Assembly: GCA_013396915.1 (NCBI GenBank)
Contig: VWZL01000111.1
Coordinates: 771,063-835,062 of the forward strand
Direction: 5' to 3'
DNA length: 64,000 nt
Origin: Stercorarius parasiticus
Taxonomy: Eukaryota > Chordata > Aves > Charadriiformes > Stercorariidae
Shown: in pieces, positions 22,126-35,325 of the stretch
Layout of the letters: every line of letters begins with the position of its first letter
Numbering within the stretch: the stretch's first letter is position 1
The notes under the pieces: generated by a model
Seen by the model: only the letters and a program-made list of their open reading frames with translations
The model's database searches: none
What the model was told of the DNA's origin: nothing
Made by a program: the position numbers and the translations under genes

Positions 22126-25100
22126 TAAGGTCATTTGTGACCCACATCAACACTGCAAAGTTTCAAACACAAATCCCCTCTCGGCAAGAGCAGGCCCGAC
22201 AGACACAGAGTATCCTAAGCACGGTGGGGTGACTTGGCACGGAGGGAAATCCAGGCAGTGGGTACATTGCAGTATTATCCTGGGCTTGAGCTCTGGTTCC
22301 TCTCTGCAGAGGGAAGACATCCAACTCCCCACCCGCTGCTCTGCTTCTGCACACGCCTTCACAATGATGCCGGCAGCTTTTTTTTTGGCCTGGCAGCTGT
22401 GTCAGAGATTGACAAGAGCTTTACAAAATTGGGAGGGAAGTGAGGCTCTGTGTCTTGATGAAGGCTTTATTTAGAAATCAATGAAACCCACAACTCCATC
22501 ACACAAACTCCAGCCCTCCTACCCTTTTCAGCCTTGTCTGCCTGGGCTGCAAGTCATCAGCACCTGTCAAAAGAGAAGCCCACGCCGGAGGTACCTAAGA
22601 AAAACGAGGCACCATGTGGTCTCGCCCCCAGAGGAACCTTAAATTCCTTCCATGCTTTCTAGAAAAGACACTTTGTCTGGGGGAAGGTTTTTATTGTGTT
22701 TTTGCTGGGAAAGGCTCTCCCCACATCTGGAAGTGACAAATCTGACCACAATGGAAGAGAACCAAAGTGGGAGATAGTTGGGGCTGCCTGGTTCAAGAGC
22801 CGTGAGAGCCAGCAGGAGCCTTTTTTTGACACCATCAGCCTTCAGATCAGTCCAAAATTTGGAGACGTGCCGTGGATCACAGCCTTCGGGGGTATTGGGG
22901 CTGTTTCATTGCCAAGCCCAGAGACAAACTGCAAAGGAAGTATACTGTGTTAAGATACATTTCTCCAGTGAGGAAGTGGGAACCAACTCCAGAGCTCTGA
23001 TTCAGATCCTTGTCTGCATATGTGGTATGTCATTAAGGGAGAAAAGCTGGCAGCAAGCTTCAGTCGCTTACTACTGCACTGGCAGGAAAGACAAATGCAG
23101 AGCGTAAGATAAATGAGGCACTTCCAAGTGCAAGAAAGTCAATACTATAGAGACCTTCAAACTGGAGTCTGGGGAACAGCTCACAATTCAGCTCGCTGGT
23201 ACAAATGAGAAGACATCTCTGTGTGTGGAGAGCTTATCAACACTTCAGACTGGTACATCCCAGTAGGGTGACAAGACAGGCGGCCACACTGGACTGGACC
23301 TGGGCACAAGTCTTTGCAGAGGCCCACCAGGAGCAATTGCTCACGCACCATCTGTGTTATGGGAGCTCTTGAAGGAAATCAGAGCCTTGCTGTGCATCAT
23401 AATGGCCCAGTAAAAAAAGACTGAGCCCTGGTGCAAGTGTGACCCGGCAAAGGACGAGAGAAAAGAAGACTTGTCCATAATCTCATTAAAAAGCCAGGCT
23501 GATCTCCCTGAGGCTACTCTTCAAGATGTCCGGAGTCACCTAGTAACACTGGGCACCCAAAATGCTCTGCCACATGTCAGACCCCATCCTGTATCATTCC
23601 CCCTTCCCTGCTGTGATGCATGGAGGGGATGTACCTTCTCCATTGCCCTGCAAGAGCCACCAGCCATGCTGGGCACCAGCTCCGTCTGCTGCATGGCATC
23701 ACAACATGGCTGTGTGTGAGACTGGATTAAATATGGCTCTGAGGGCATGTGCACGTGCTCGGTCCGACAGCTGAAGGAAATGCAAACTGATCCACCTGAG
23801 GAAAGAAAGGAGACGCTGCCCTCCTTTTTTCAATTATATCCAGGTCCAAGGTCAGTGACCTCTTCCCTCCTGCACTGCAGTATCTTGTCACACAAAACCC
23901 AGAGAGAAAGGGAATGTGATAAAGATGAAAGTGATGTGGCAGGCTCGTATGTGAAAACAATCACCCTTCAATTAAGTGTGATTGATTTCCCAAATCAGAG
24001 ATGCATTCAGCTTCCAACAGATAGATATGAGTGAGGGCCAGATGCTGGGGAATTCAGCACACGTGCTTGGGCTAGGACATCGCAAGGAAACAAAATGGAG
24101 ATGCTATAAAGTACCAGGTGCTTTAAGATGAGCCTGAGATGGGCATAAATCTCAGCCAGGAAAATTTTCCCACTTAAGCAAAGCTCAGGGCTGAGAAACA
24201 AGATGCAGAGAAAGAAGGTGTTTTTCCATGCAGTGAAACTACGTCTTTGTAGAAAAATTTTTGTATGAGAGCAGCAGCTGGGGACAGCCCAAGAGAAAGT
24301 AGAGATTTTGCAGATATATAGAAAAGGTTCACTGACATAAAGCTGTTTCTGTACAGGACACACAAGGGATACAGCCCATCTCACAGGGGAGCTGGAGGCA
24401 GAGTGGGGTAAGGCACCTTAATGACATCTCACAGCATTGCTCTAAAGCCTTTGCCAAACAACTGGAGGTTCAGAAACTCCATTTGGTTCTTCCAACATCA
24501 GTTGTGTCCCGTTTCACATTCAGATGCACATGGGGCCCTTCCAGCTGTTTTACAGACCCCTGATGCTTTGTGAACCGAACCTGCCCACCCACCACGTCAA
24601 CACTGCCACTGCCAGGGTGAAGCACCTCAGAGTGTTTCACAGCAGGCAGCCCGGGGAATAGAGGAGGACAGCAGAGAAGCCACTTTGCCCATAGAGGAGG
24701 GAGCTCTGCTGTAAATGTCTGCAGCAAGCCCCGCTCTTCACTGAAGCACTGCAGTGTGGCAGAGGAGCAGCATCCAGATAACCAGCCTCCACTGACTTCA
24801 TGTGACCTGAGCCCTGTGCAGCTCAGTGCACAGAGCCCACACACATCAGGGCTGGCCAAAATACATGCTATGCTTTTGGAGGAGACTGGGTACTCTCACC
24901 CTGGTTGCCAAAACTGCTCTAGATAGCACCGTTCATCAGCACTGTTTTAACTGTGAAAGGGGAGCTTGCTACCCTCTCAGAAATTTGCCCCCTCAGCTCT
25001 TATACGAGCACCCGTCATTGTGGCATTCAGTGCCACCATTCTCCTGAGTCCCGCATGCTACTCCTGCATTTATCAGCAATAGGCCAGGGCAAAACTGGCA

Positions 25101-28100
25101 GCACCAGGGAGGTGTTTTGACAGGGAGAAGGGAAGGCAGCGCTGCAGATTTAGCACAGTTCATGGCAGGGCAGCAGCTCCCATAGGTTAGTCTGGGCTTT
25201 TGTCCCTTTTTCCCTAACATGATCAGCCTCATCCATCTCCCCCTCTCCCCCCGCCTTGTCCCTTTCAGGGCTTTCAAATAAAAGGTCTGCACTTGACCCC
25301 CCTCCTCCTTGCAGGGAGAAAGGAAAGCTGTGAATAGAGAGACCCTCATGTTTGCAGAAGTGATTTTCACATTAATGGCAGCATATGTTTGCATTGATTC
25401 CAACCTGCGGGGCTGCGGGCAAGCACGTGTGTGTGCCTGTGCGCACGCTGTGGGCTGGGGGCGGCCGGCGGCCCCACGTGTGGGGGCACCAGGTGCTCGC
25501 TGTCAGGCTGAACAAAAAGAAGTGTCAGCACTCTGCGCCGGGAGGCTGTGCTGGCAGCTCCCCCCTGCCTCCAGCCCTGCGCTCGGAGCATCCTGCCTCT
25601 GACTCACAGCAGAACCTCGTGTGTCAGCTCCTGAGCTCTCCTCCCCTTCTCCTCTCCCCAAATCGTGCGGCACAGCACACCCTGACCCCAGGCTGTCTTC
25701 TGTCACCCATCCCCACTCCCCAAAGGCTCAGATGGTGACTTTGGATGGACGGTGGTTGTGCAGTCTCCTTCTGCTGGGACATCTTCTGGAGACAGCTCTG
25801 ACCTCCCGCTAGACTGGCGCATCTCACAGCCCATGTAAAATCCTGCCATACTCAAAACCAGATCAACAAAGTCACTTGCTGAATTCACAACTCCAGCTCA
25901 TGGCTGGCTGCAGCCTGCTGCCTTCTTTCACACCTTCTCCCAGTGCTGAGACACCATGGGGCCAGCCCCACAGCAAGCACTCCTGCCTGTCCTGGCTGGC
26001 GTCCCTCTGCTCTCTGGAGAAGCAGAGCTGCCCTGTCCCCAGTGCCCCCTCCTCAGAGTGAGTGGCACCCACACTGCCTGCACGGAGCTGGACACCCTCC
26101 ACCCAGCACCAGCAAACCCCCAGCTCTGCCCTCCCCAGGGCAGCTGCGAAGCCGGAGTTGCAGATTAAGAGCAGCAGGGACCAAAAGCAGTTTGCACATC
26201 TTAGTGCCCTCCCAGGGTGTACTGAACCCAGTTATTTCCCCATGATGACAGAGCCAGGCATTGCAAAAGATGAGGCCTGACCCTGCTGCCTGGTTCACTC
26301 ACACCCAGGGAATTTGCCAGTTCATGGATGCACTCAAACTTTCGTCAGCAAAACTTTCTGGAGGAGACCAGGCCTTAATCTTGTTTTCTGCTCCATTTCT
26401 CCTGCCTCTGAAACGGGAGTCACTGTGTTTCTTTTCGCTGCACTGTGCATCCATCTTGTCTGCTTAGATCCTGACGTGTCTGGTGCCCTGGAGACACACA
26501 ACGGCTCCAGCAGTAGGGCCTGTGTCTCCCCGAGGGTCTCCAGGCACTGCTGCAATCACAGTAAACTCATGAAGAATAAGAATTAGGCGCGATCCTATGT
26601 GGACTGCGAGAACCCTCAGAGGCACGGCTGGAGTGAATGGAAAGAGCAAGTGTGTAGGCAGTGCTGCTGCTCAGGGCATGGTGGTAAGTCTCTTCTCTTC
26701 CTCAGACCTATGCCCTGTGGGAGAGCTGCCTCATGCCCCAAGGTGAGAGCATCTGCTGAAGGACCCATCCTGAGAGCAGCAGAAATGACTCATCTTCCTG
26801 GGTAAACCCACCTGAACTCAAGTGTGGATGTTGCAGAATTTACATCCTGTGCCACCTGTTTTACCCCTTGATGAACAGTACATTGCTTCCATCCACGGTA
26901 TTATCTCCATCACAGGTGAGGACTGGTGTGAAGAGTAACACTTGTGGGGTTTGCAATCTGGAAATTGCTTAGCTTCTAGAGGACAGCATTGCGCCATTGC
27001 AATGAGCTGTTCTGCAGGCAGAGCTCCCAGGGAGAGCTGTTGTGGTACCTCCACGCACTCGCGGACCTTGCTTGGGACAAACTCAGGGCAGGCAGCGCCA
27101 AGAATTCAACATTCATATGCAGTCCACAAACCAGGACAATTGGCCTGGAGCTTGGAGATCCTTTATCTCTACCCTCTGGCTCTTCAGCCTGGCTGGGCAG
27201 GAAAAAGAACAGAAACTTTCACTTGCCAGAAATCTTGGTATCTCCAAATCAGTTTCTATGGGGAAACAGAAGGGAAAGTTGAAACATCAGAAAGCAAAAG
27301 AAAACAGTCTCCAATCTGCAGACTGCAGCTAAAAAGGGAATGTGGACAGTGAAAACACCAGCAAGAAAAATCTCTGCTTTGACAGGGGAAGTGTAACTTG
27401 GGAAGGGGAGTGTTCTTGCCACATTTTAAAATGAAGACTGTTGCTCAGCCTGGGAATTGCAAGCTGGAATGATTTGTATTGTTGCTTTGATTCTCCTGAT
27501 CAGAAAATAAAAAACCTGTATCAAAGTCTTTTCCTTAGAAGAATCTTGATGCTGGAATAACCACATTTTTCTCCAAAAGAAATTCTTTAGCAAAATAGAT
27601 AAGCTCCTTCTATTTAGATACACTTATAATCTTAATTTTTCTTTCTGCCATTTGAGCTATTAACAGGTTGGCTTTTCTCAGAAAAAAATCAGAGCTGCCC
27701 ATGTAATCGCAGAATCCAAGAGTCAGGGCTTTAATGAAAACATCAGATACCGCAAAGGGGCCAATGCCATACATAGCCCAGACACTGCACTGCTATAGAC
27801 CGGAAGACAGGGAAGAATTTGGTGGGTGCAATAGCTAGATGTCTTATTTATAGCGAGAAGTTGTGGAGCACCAGTGGGCTGAGCTCTGGTTGCCATTTCC
27901 CTTCCTGTGCTTGCACCCAGCAAAATAAAAACATGTGAGATGGGCTAAGCCAGTGTCGTCCACTCTCAGAAGGACACCTCCAAGGCAGGCTATTTTAATC
28001 TGCCTGGGCATACTCTTCCACTGCTGTAACCACCCTCCTTCTTCTTCACTTGTGCTTTACATCCAGATGCCCTGTGCAGATTCATGGCCCCAAGCACCAA

Positions 28101-29090
28101 ATGACCTGCTGTATATGCAGGCCCATATGTGGTTTTTTCTTTATTTTCTCTCTTAATCTGATATGAAGGCTTGCAACACTGTTCTTGATGTACAAGAGAT
28201 CTGTCCAGGTGATCTTTGTAGAACTGCACTGGAAGCTCCTAGGCCAGGTCTTGTTAATGAACGAAGGTTGTTTGCACTCTTCCGGACACTGGATCTGTTG
28301 ACATGAGAAAAGCATGGGATGCAGATGGCTTAAGTGTTCGGAGCACTAAGTACAGCAGCGTTTCAAGTCTTAAAGACTTTGTTAGTACCCAGCAAGCAGA
28401 TGATCCACCAGTGCTACCTTTGTTGGATAGACTTCTACCAAACCAGGATGTGGGAATCGGGCAGGTGGCCTCATGGCATGGGGAGGTTTCCTTTGGTGGT
28501 TTTGTGGGTTGGGAATGATGGGAGAAGAAACTAAAATCATCATGATATTTTTTCCCCGGGCAGCAATTTCCATTCATGGAAATTAAGGGTCCCACCCAAT
28601 TTTGAACATTAAAAACTCTGACAGGGCTAGAGGCCTGTGCAAAATGCCCCCACAGCTACTGTTCTCTGAGACTACACTGCAAAACACACCGTTCCCTTCC
28701 TCCAGGATAAGGCGGCAGTGGGAATCGTGGGCTGCTGAGCAGAGCATGGCTGCTTTCAGGTTCACAGCAGGGCACAATGAAGGGAAGCCCCGTGCCTGCA
28801 GGGGATAGAAATCCCTTGAGCTTTTGAAAACAATGTTTTTCTTTTAAGAAAGACAGCCAGCAGCCCTGATGCACAGCCACTCCACTCTGCTCAGAGCAGA
28901 GGTGCGAGGGTGTCTCACGCAAGGTCTGCAGGGCACAGCCAACTTTAACCCCACAATCCCAAACGTGTATGTAAAATTCCTTTGCCAAACACCTTCCCCC
29001 CAGCATTCCTGTGTCATGCTGACAGGATCACACACTCCCAGTACATCCCTCCTGCAATCGCAGGGCTTCGGGGATGGAGGCTGATGTGAG
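22126..29090. other. gene-free DNA, no exon supported
   Basis: About 7 kb with no recognisable exon, RNA gene or transposon. Points noted: a faint inverted MIR-like resemblance near 24375-24440; a 7-bp perfect inverted repeat CAATCAC/GTGATTG with 13-base spacer at 23958-23984 enclosing AATTAAGTG, an NKX2-like word; and moderately GC-rich DNA at 25400-25600. Open frames reach only about 140 codons and overlap others on both strands. Confidence 0.5.
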
Positions 29091-29180
29091 GGCTTAATTA
29101 ATCAGTTAATTAATCCCAAACATTTTAACCCTCCAAATCCCTGCTGCGGTCTAGTTTGGCAATTTGTTCATTAGCGGAAG
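29091..29180. promoter_or_regulatory. candidate homeodomain-site cluster
   Basis: Two copies of the palindrome TTAATTAA at 29094-29101 and 29106-29113, 12 bp start to start. The second overlaps TAATCCC (29111-29117, an OTX/bicoid-type site). The A/T-rich text then continues through CATTTTAACC. TAATTA is the core of many homeodomain dimers. The motif content is observed; function is inference. Confidence 0.35.
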
Positions 29181-31434
29181 CTTTTGTTTGTGTTTGAACT
29201 TGGATCATTTGATTTTTCCCCCAAGACAGAAGCAAAATATAATCATGTCATTAGGAAACTGAGTGTCTTTGTGTCTGTGTGCACGTTGTGTGTGTGTCCC
29301 ACTGTCTCCTGCATTAGGCACGAGCTCTGCTCAGGACTTTTCTGTGCTATCTCTAACCTCTCCTTGCATCCTCCTTTGCACTGGACATTGCAAGGCTAAA
29401 GTCAGGCTGTGCAGGGGTGGTAAAGCTCCCTTGCCCTCTCTATACTGGTCAAGCCACCCCAAATGCTCAGGCTGTGCTGATGCAGGCACCTTTGGGTCTT
29501 TCTTGGGAGACAGTTTTGGTGGGGCTCATGCCCACATTCAGCAGGAGCAGAGCACTGACTTTCCTCTCTGACAGCATCAGGGCTGCCCCACACAGCAGAG
29601 CTGAGAGACACAACCCTAAGATTGCTGGAGGAAGAGCAGTTAAATGCATGGTCTCTGGCTATCACATGAAAAGGAAACCTGCCCTGCTGGGATCCTGCAC
29701 TGCTTGTTTTGGGGTATTGTCATGTCTAAAGTGCCAAGACACCTTGTCCCATCCCCTGGCAGGTAGGGACACCTGGATATATTTTACAAAGCTCCTAATT
29801 CTTCCTCCAACCTTTTGCCCTGCTTCCATCCCTGTTCCTGGCTGAGCTGGAGACCCGTCTGCTTTACCCAGGCTGTTACCCACACCTCATTACAGCCACG
29901 GTTTTCAGACCTTCATTTAATTCCCACTCTCTGCTCCCTTGAGTACACACGTTCACCACACCTTGCTGAATCTGCAGCCTCCTACCCTGAGACAAGCCCA
30001 GCAGCTGGGGTCAGGTGCCCAAGCTCTGACTGGCACCAACCAGGAGAAGGACCTCTGGGCAAGTGAAAGGATTTACTGCTCCAGGTCTTAAACACTGCAT
30101 CAGTGCTGTTACTCTGCCAGTACACATCCCTGTTCCCTGGATTTTTACAGCACATCTTTGTGCCACTTGGCTACAGTAATGAGGCCCCACCTAATTGCCA
30201 TTCGATAAACTCCAGTTAAATTAAAAGCTCCATCCAATGATCACCAACATCTGCTGTTCATCAGGCAGCCTTCCCTCTCCTCCTGCTCCCTGTGTCTCCT
30301 TAAATCCCAGTGCCCCTAAATTCAGCCTGTCATGTCCCTGCTGAAGGGGTTGTGAAAGCTGGTCTGAAGGCCTTGCCATGGCCAGGGGATTTTTACGGAG
30401 TGTGTGAAGGGGTTTGTGTGAGTGAGAGAAGCCGGGGAAGATTGTGGGTATGCAAGCAGAGAGAGGATATGAGAAAGAAAGTGTGTGTTCACAAGGGGAA
30501 AGTCCACAAGGGACTTTGTAGTGTCCTGTGGCCTGGAGGATGTTGATATGTACCTGCGTGTGAGATGGACAACAAGTAGCAGGCAAAGGAGGGCGGTGTG
30601 ATGAAGAGCAGTGGGAAACCCCAGGTGCCTAGTTAAGCCCTAGGAAAGAGGGTATGTCAGGCACGGCAGGTGGAGGGGACAGGTGGATGCACACATGTCC
30701 TTGTGGCAAGCAGGAGGAAGGCATTCCTTTGTGTCCCTGGCGCACATTCAGATGAGTGAGGCTCTGTGTGTAGATGTCTGCTTGATTGTGGCATGGTCAT
30801 CTTATTTCTGTGTCCACACACACTGTGTTTGTGATGGGCATGAGCTAGATGTAACTCAAACATGCCATCTCTGCTCTCAGCTGTGTTTGGCCAGTGTATG
30901 AACCTGCTCATGTGTGTGGTAGCACGTGCTTAGCTGCAATGATGGGACCAGGTGAGCCAGTCCGAGACATAATCACAAGAGCATATGAGCATCCACGTGC
31001 CTTTGTGTCACAAACACCCACTATCTTGATCTCTGGCCCCTCTCTCACACTGGCGATTCATTTTCCTCACCTTGCAGGCGGAGGAACTGGTGAAGAGGGG
31101 ATGTGACTCATGCAGCTGACACCAGCAGGGACACTGACTTTGCAGGAGCTTCGCGCTCCTTTGACTCACCATTTCTGCATAAGGATTTAGTTCTGCATCA
31201 GCCCAGCTCTAACTGAAAAATCAGATCCTGAATGTGACTTCTGTTCAGTCTGTTTGTACATGGATGTGTAAAGCCTGTGTGTGCATCACCATCTTCAATA
31301 GTTCCACAGCAGCTGGGGAGAGGGAAGGTCACCTCTCTGATTCAGAGGTTAACAGGGTCATGCTTCACTTGTGGAAAAAACTCTTGCCTAAAATTAAGCC
31401 TCAGCCTTGCAGAAAGGCAGGCCAGACAAGCCAT
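29181..31434. other. gene-free DNA, nothing recognised
   Basis: No supported exon or repeat. It has short GT-rich runs (29275-29300), and an A/T-rich patch at 30180-30240 with AATTAAA words could be another small conserved element. Otherwise featureless. Confidence 0.5.
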
Positions 31435-31500
31435 TAAAAAAGGTCAAAGATATTATCAGCTCCTAATCCAATTAGATACTGATTATCTGTGAATTCAGCA
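31435..31500. promoter_or_regulatory. candidate regulatory block: TCF-type and homeodomain-type motifs
   Basis: Contains TCAAAGATA (31444-31452, TCF/LEF-type core CAAAGAT), CTAATCCAATTAG (31463-31475, an OTX-type TAATCC joined to an AATTAG homeodomain core) and GATTATC (31481-31487). Non-repetitive. Motifs are seen directly; regulatory function is inference. Confidence 0.3.
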
Positions 31501-31915
31501 CAGCCTCACTGTTAGAGCTATGCTTAGGAAAATGAGCATCTCCAAAAAAACAGCTGGAGATTGAGGGGGCTCTGAGAGCTGAGGCAGCCTTGTGAGAGAT
31601 TATGCCACTGCCTGGGGAGTGCTGGCAGTAGCAAGAGCCACGTCGGGTTTTCATTGCTATCTTTCTTCATACATGTCACCTGGTGGGTGACATTACATTG
31701 CTGGTGAAGGAGGCAGCAGATCGGTAACCGTTCCTTCTCCTGAATATAAGTTTAAGAACAGAAGGAAACAAAAAATTCTGTACTCGATTAAAATCAGTGA
31801 TGCAGCAGCTCGACTTGGTGGGAATTCTCCAGCCAAACATTTTTAATGGAACATATCATTCTGGCAAAACCAACAGTTTCCATGGGGAAATAACAGTTTT
31901 ACTGTTTACTTGTTT

Positions 31916-31940
31916 GGGGGTGGGGGGTGGGGGGGGTGGG
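31916..31940 (+). other. G-quadruplex-forming G tract
   Basis: Four G runs of 5, 6, 8 and 3 separated by single T bases, which meets the canonical intramolecular G-quadruplex pattern with one-base loops, the most stable class. No promoter is recognisable beside it. Confidence 0.85.
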
Positions 31941-33020
31941 TGTGGTGTATTTTTGGTCAGTCCAGCAAAAAGCAGCACATTTCAAGGAGGGTTCCTACTC
32001 GTGACGTTCTGGAAAAAACCTTTCAGCGGGATAGAAATCTAACTGTTTTTAATCTGGAACTTGATTGCTTTATTAAGGGGATTATGTGATACAGTCCTGA
32101 GATACCAAGGGAATGGATTTGCTCCCCTGGCAGGCGGTCTGAGTTTGAGAAAAGAGAGTTTGTGTGTTGAGTGCTGGCTGAAAGAGTTATGGAAATTACC
32201 CCCCGTGGTTTCATCCCCCTTGTCTCCAGACAAGAAGGTCTTTGATATTTTTTTTTTTCTTGCTGATAATAGGTCTGAACCAGGCTGGTTTCTCTCCCTA
32301 AATGGAGCACCTTGCTGTGGCAAACTGATTCCAAGTAGGTGTGAATGGTTTTGGGTGGTTTCTTCTGCCAAAACAGGGAGAGGTGCTCTGGCCAGGGCAT
32401 GTGCTGAGTGTGTGCAAAGCCTGCTGTGCCGAGGCCTGGCCTTCTTTCTAAGTTGATGCAACCGATGTAAATCTCTTTCCCTCTATTTTACAATCTCCCA
32501 TGCCTTGCTGAACAGAGCCGTACAGCTTTGCAATGACTAGCAATAACTCTATGGATTTCCAGTGCTGCTGTTGAGCTGCAATGACATTTTGGTTGTAGTG
32601 TCTGCCTTAGGAAAGCAATGCTCTCTTAAAAAGCAAACCTGCCCATCATCAGAGCCACCCCTAAGTAGGTGCTAGCAAACACTGCCAGGTGGGGATCAGG
32701 CCGGGAGAGCAGCACTCCTGATGGAGCCAGGACTTGGATACCACTTCCTAACCTCCAGAAAAAAATGCCTTCTAATCACAGGCTGGACCCACCGAGGGTG
32801 TTCAGTGCTGTACGAGTTGAACTGATCTGGAGCTGCCAACAGTGGTTCTTGCTTCTGACACAGATTTGCTGCTTAGCCTTGGGAAGATGGAGTTTTCCCT
32901 CCATATTTTAGCTGTGAGAGCAGCTCTTTGGCCAGGCAGTAGCACTCAAGAGTCTGTGCTTTAGGTTTACATCTGCTGAACATCTGGGCTTGAGGGTTTA
33001 GCCACGCAGGAATGGTCACC
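31941..33020. other. gene-free DNA, nothing recognised
   Basis: No exon, RNA gene or transposon supported. Includes a T11-12 run near 32249. Confidence 0.5.
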
Positions 33021-33240
33021 AGCATGCACTTGTAAAGGGCATCTATTACGCTGCATTAACCCCACGTGGACACGTGTGGGCAGGATTAAGAGGCCGTAAT
33101 CACATTCAGCTTGGTGGGCTTTTGAAAGAGAAATCAAATGAAGGCTGTGAACAAGGACGTCCCTGCGGGGGCTTAACACAATTTTGCTAATCCACTTGGC
33201 GTGTAAATGGTTTGTTCAACTTCATCTTTCCTGCCAGCGT
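33021..33240. promoter_or_regulatory. candidate regulatory block with paired CACGTG E-boxes
   Basis: Two perfect CACGTG E-boxes at 33063-33068 and 33071-33076 are separated by two bases and sit in a near-palindrome. The block also has GCATTAACC, GCCGTAATCACATTC and GCTAATCC words, and is complex and non-repetitive. CACGTG pairs are bound by bHLH families such as MYC/USF/HEY/CLOCK. Which, if any, acts here cannot be told. Confidence 0.35.
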
Positions 33241-35325
33241 GTATAGATGAGGTGGGAGTGAGTGCATGTGGGCTTGAGACCCTCAGGTGAGTCAGGTTTG
33301 TTGGGGGAGGTCTGGTTCTGGGGTTCCCCACCTGTTCCCCTTAGAGCAGGGCCCTTCCCTGGGAGTCTGAAACAAATGGGGGGGAAACCACATTGGGCAC
33401 AGCTGAGGGTAAGAAGCAGTTTCCCCAGTTAAGTGAACGACAGAGGAGGAGATGTTGGTAAATAGGCTATTAACACCCAATGTCACTCCATTAATTTAAT
33501 GGAATAAATCTGTCCTCTTTTCTTCCTCCTATCTCCCATTGCCTGAGCTGGAGGCTGTTTGCTGGGCTGGAAAGGAGGTCCCAACATGAAACCAGGGCTG
33601 TTCTTGGCTCAGTTCCCCTCCTGGAAGCTCAGCTGGCTCCAGCACCAGCACTGTTCCTTTGATTTGACAAAGGTGACCAGCAATGGCAAATGCTCCTTCC
33701 ATGCCAAGAAAGCAGGAATTTGGTGGTATTTGCGATCTTCGTCCCTCCCCTAGAAAGGCAAGCAGATGCCTTCCAGAGAGCACTTGTACAGCTGTGCCTG
33801 TCCTGCCCAGAGGGTACCTCTCCATCCATATCTTCACCTCCCCAGCAAGGACAAAGCCCACAGAGAATGGGAAGAGCTACTAGCCCTGTCTCTGGGCCAG
33901 GGTCTTTGCTGATAGAGAGCCAGACTCGAGGCAGAAGGATGCAAAGGCTCCCTGGGCTCAGCTGGAAGGCCACGGCCAGAGGAAGAGCTGCACTCATTCA
34001 CCAGCTGTAAAAGCTTGCCTTGGACACAGTGCCTGCAACACTGAAGCCCAAGGTGCTGCCACCTGGTTAAAGGAGAAGCTCTATTAAGGCATCAAATAAA
34101 TTGGGGGATTTTATTCTCTATATGCTGCCTACTGGACCCTAGTGTAAGCTATACTGCAAGACAGAGTTATCCGTGCAGGAGACACTGATGAGGCACCTGC
34201 AGCCCGAGGCCGTTTGCAACCCAGGCATTTCTCCGTCAATCAGTACAATCAAAGCGAAGGTACAATCAGTACAGTCAAAGCACAAGGTGGAAGAGGGAGG
34301 AGAGCCAAGAGGTGAAGTGCCAGTGGGACCACAGTTGACCTGCAGGAGTAGCCAGGCTTAGGGACATCGAGCATCTCCCCTCTGCAAAAGTGGCAATGGG
34401 TGCGTCCCCTTCTCTAGCCCATTGACCTGCCTGGGTTGTGGCCGTAATTAATTCATACCTGTAAAGTATTGTCTAAAAATCCTTACAAGTTGGCATCACA
34501 GACATGGAATGGAGTGTGACTTACCTACATGCCTTCACAGCAATACCAGACCCTGTCTCAGGCCTTCCCAGACCATGTGCAATCGCATCCAGCCCTTACT
34601 GCCATGGATCAGTGGAGATTTTGGTTGCTGGGTAGAGATCTCATTGATTATTTTTTTTTTTAATTATTATTTTTTAAATTGATGTTGCTATGGCAGGGAA
34701 GAGTTTTGCCCTATTGGAGACCATCACGCTTGGTGGCACTGCTGCCTCTGCGTGCAACAGGCCACCCCACCCCATGAGGGGGAAGTGGGATGGGTGAGGA
34801 TGACTGAGATGGAGGGGTGAGGCAACAGGAGATCCTTTGGTTTCAGTCGTGCCTGGTCCCGTGGGAAGCCAGGGAGAAGGTGAGAAGAGACCCCGCTCTG
34901 GCATATATCCCTCACATCCCCCTTCCCACCAATTCTCGGGCAGCTGCAAAATTCACCACTTTCCCAGCACTCACCCAGGAGGGAATAACGATAATAAAAA
35001 CAAAATTAGAACAACTCCCATCCCCAGACTCGGGGGGCGGGAAGGGAACGAGCTCTTGGGAACGGCTTGGATTTCACAGCCTCGCCTGGCAAACGTGACT
35101 TTTCAGAGAGAAAGTCACCGCCACCGGCTTGTCCTTTGTGTCTGCAGAAACAGGGTCCTCTCTCAGCCTTTCCCTTGTCATTGGATCTGGTCGGAGGGGC
35201 TGCAGTCCTCCCACTTCCCCCATGCAAAAGAAGCAGATTTGTCAACCCTGCTGCAGGCTCTGCATTCCCAGCCTCTCTTGCCTCATTTAAAGAAAACCCC
35301 CAATCCCACAACAATGTAAAGCTTG
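33241..35325. other. gene-free DNA with an A/T low-complexity patch
   Basis: No exon supported. 34648-34680 is T/A low-complexity. At 34221-34280 the word CAGTACAATCAAAGC recurs in near-identical form (CAGTACAGTCAAAGC), a small local duplication. Confidence 0.5.

Noticed and set aside
21620..22474. 284-codon plus-strand frame across the gap
   Set aside because: It is the antisense of the CR1 element plus 71 unknown codons from the N run.
24375..24440. Possible inverted MIR fragment
   Set aside because: A short G/A-rich similarity (CATCTCACAGGGGAGCTG and following) that is too weak to distinguish from chance.
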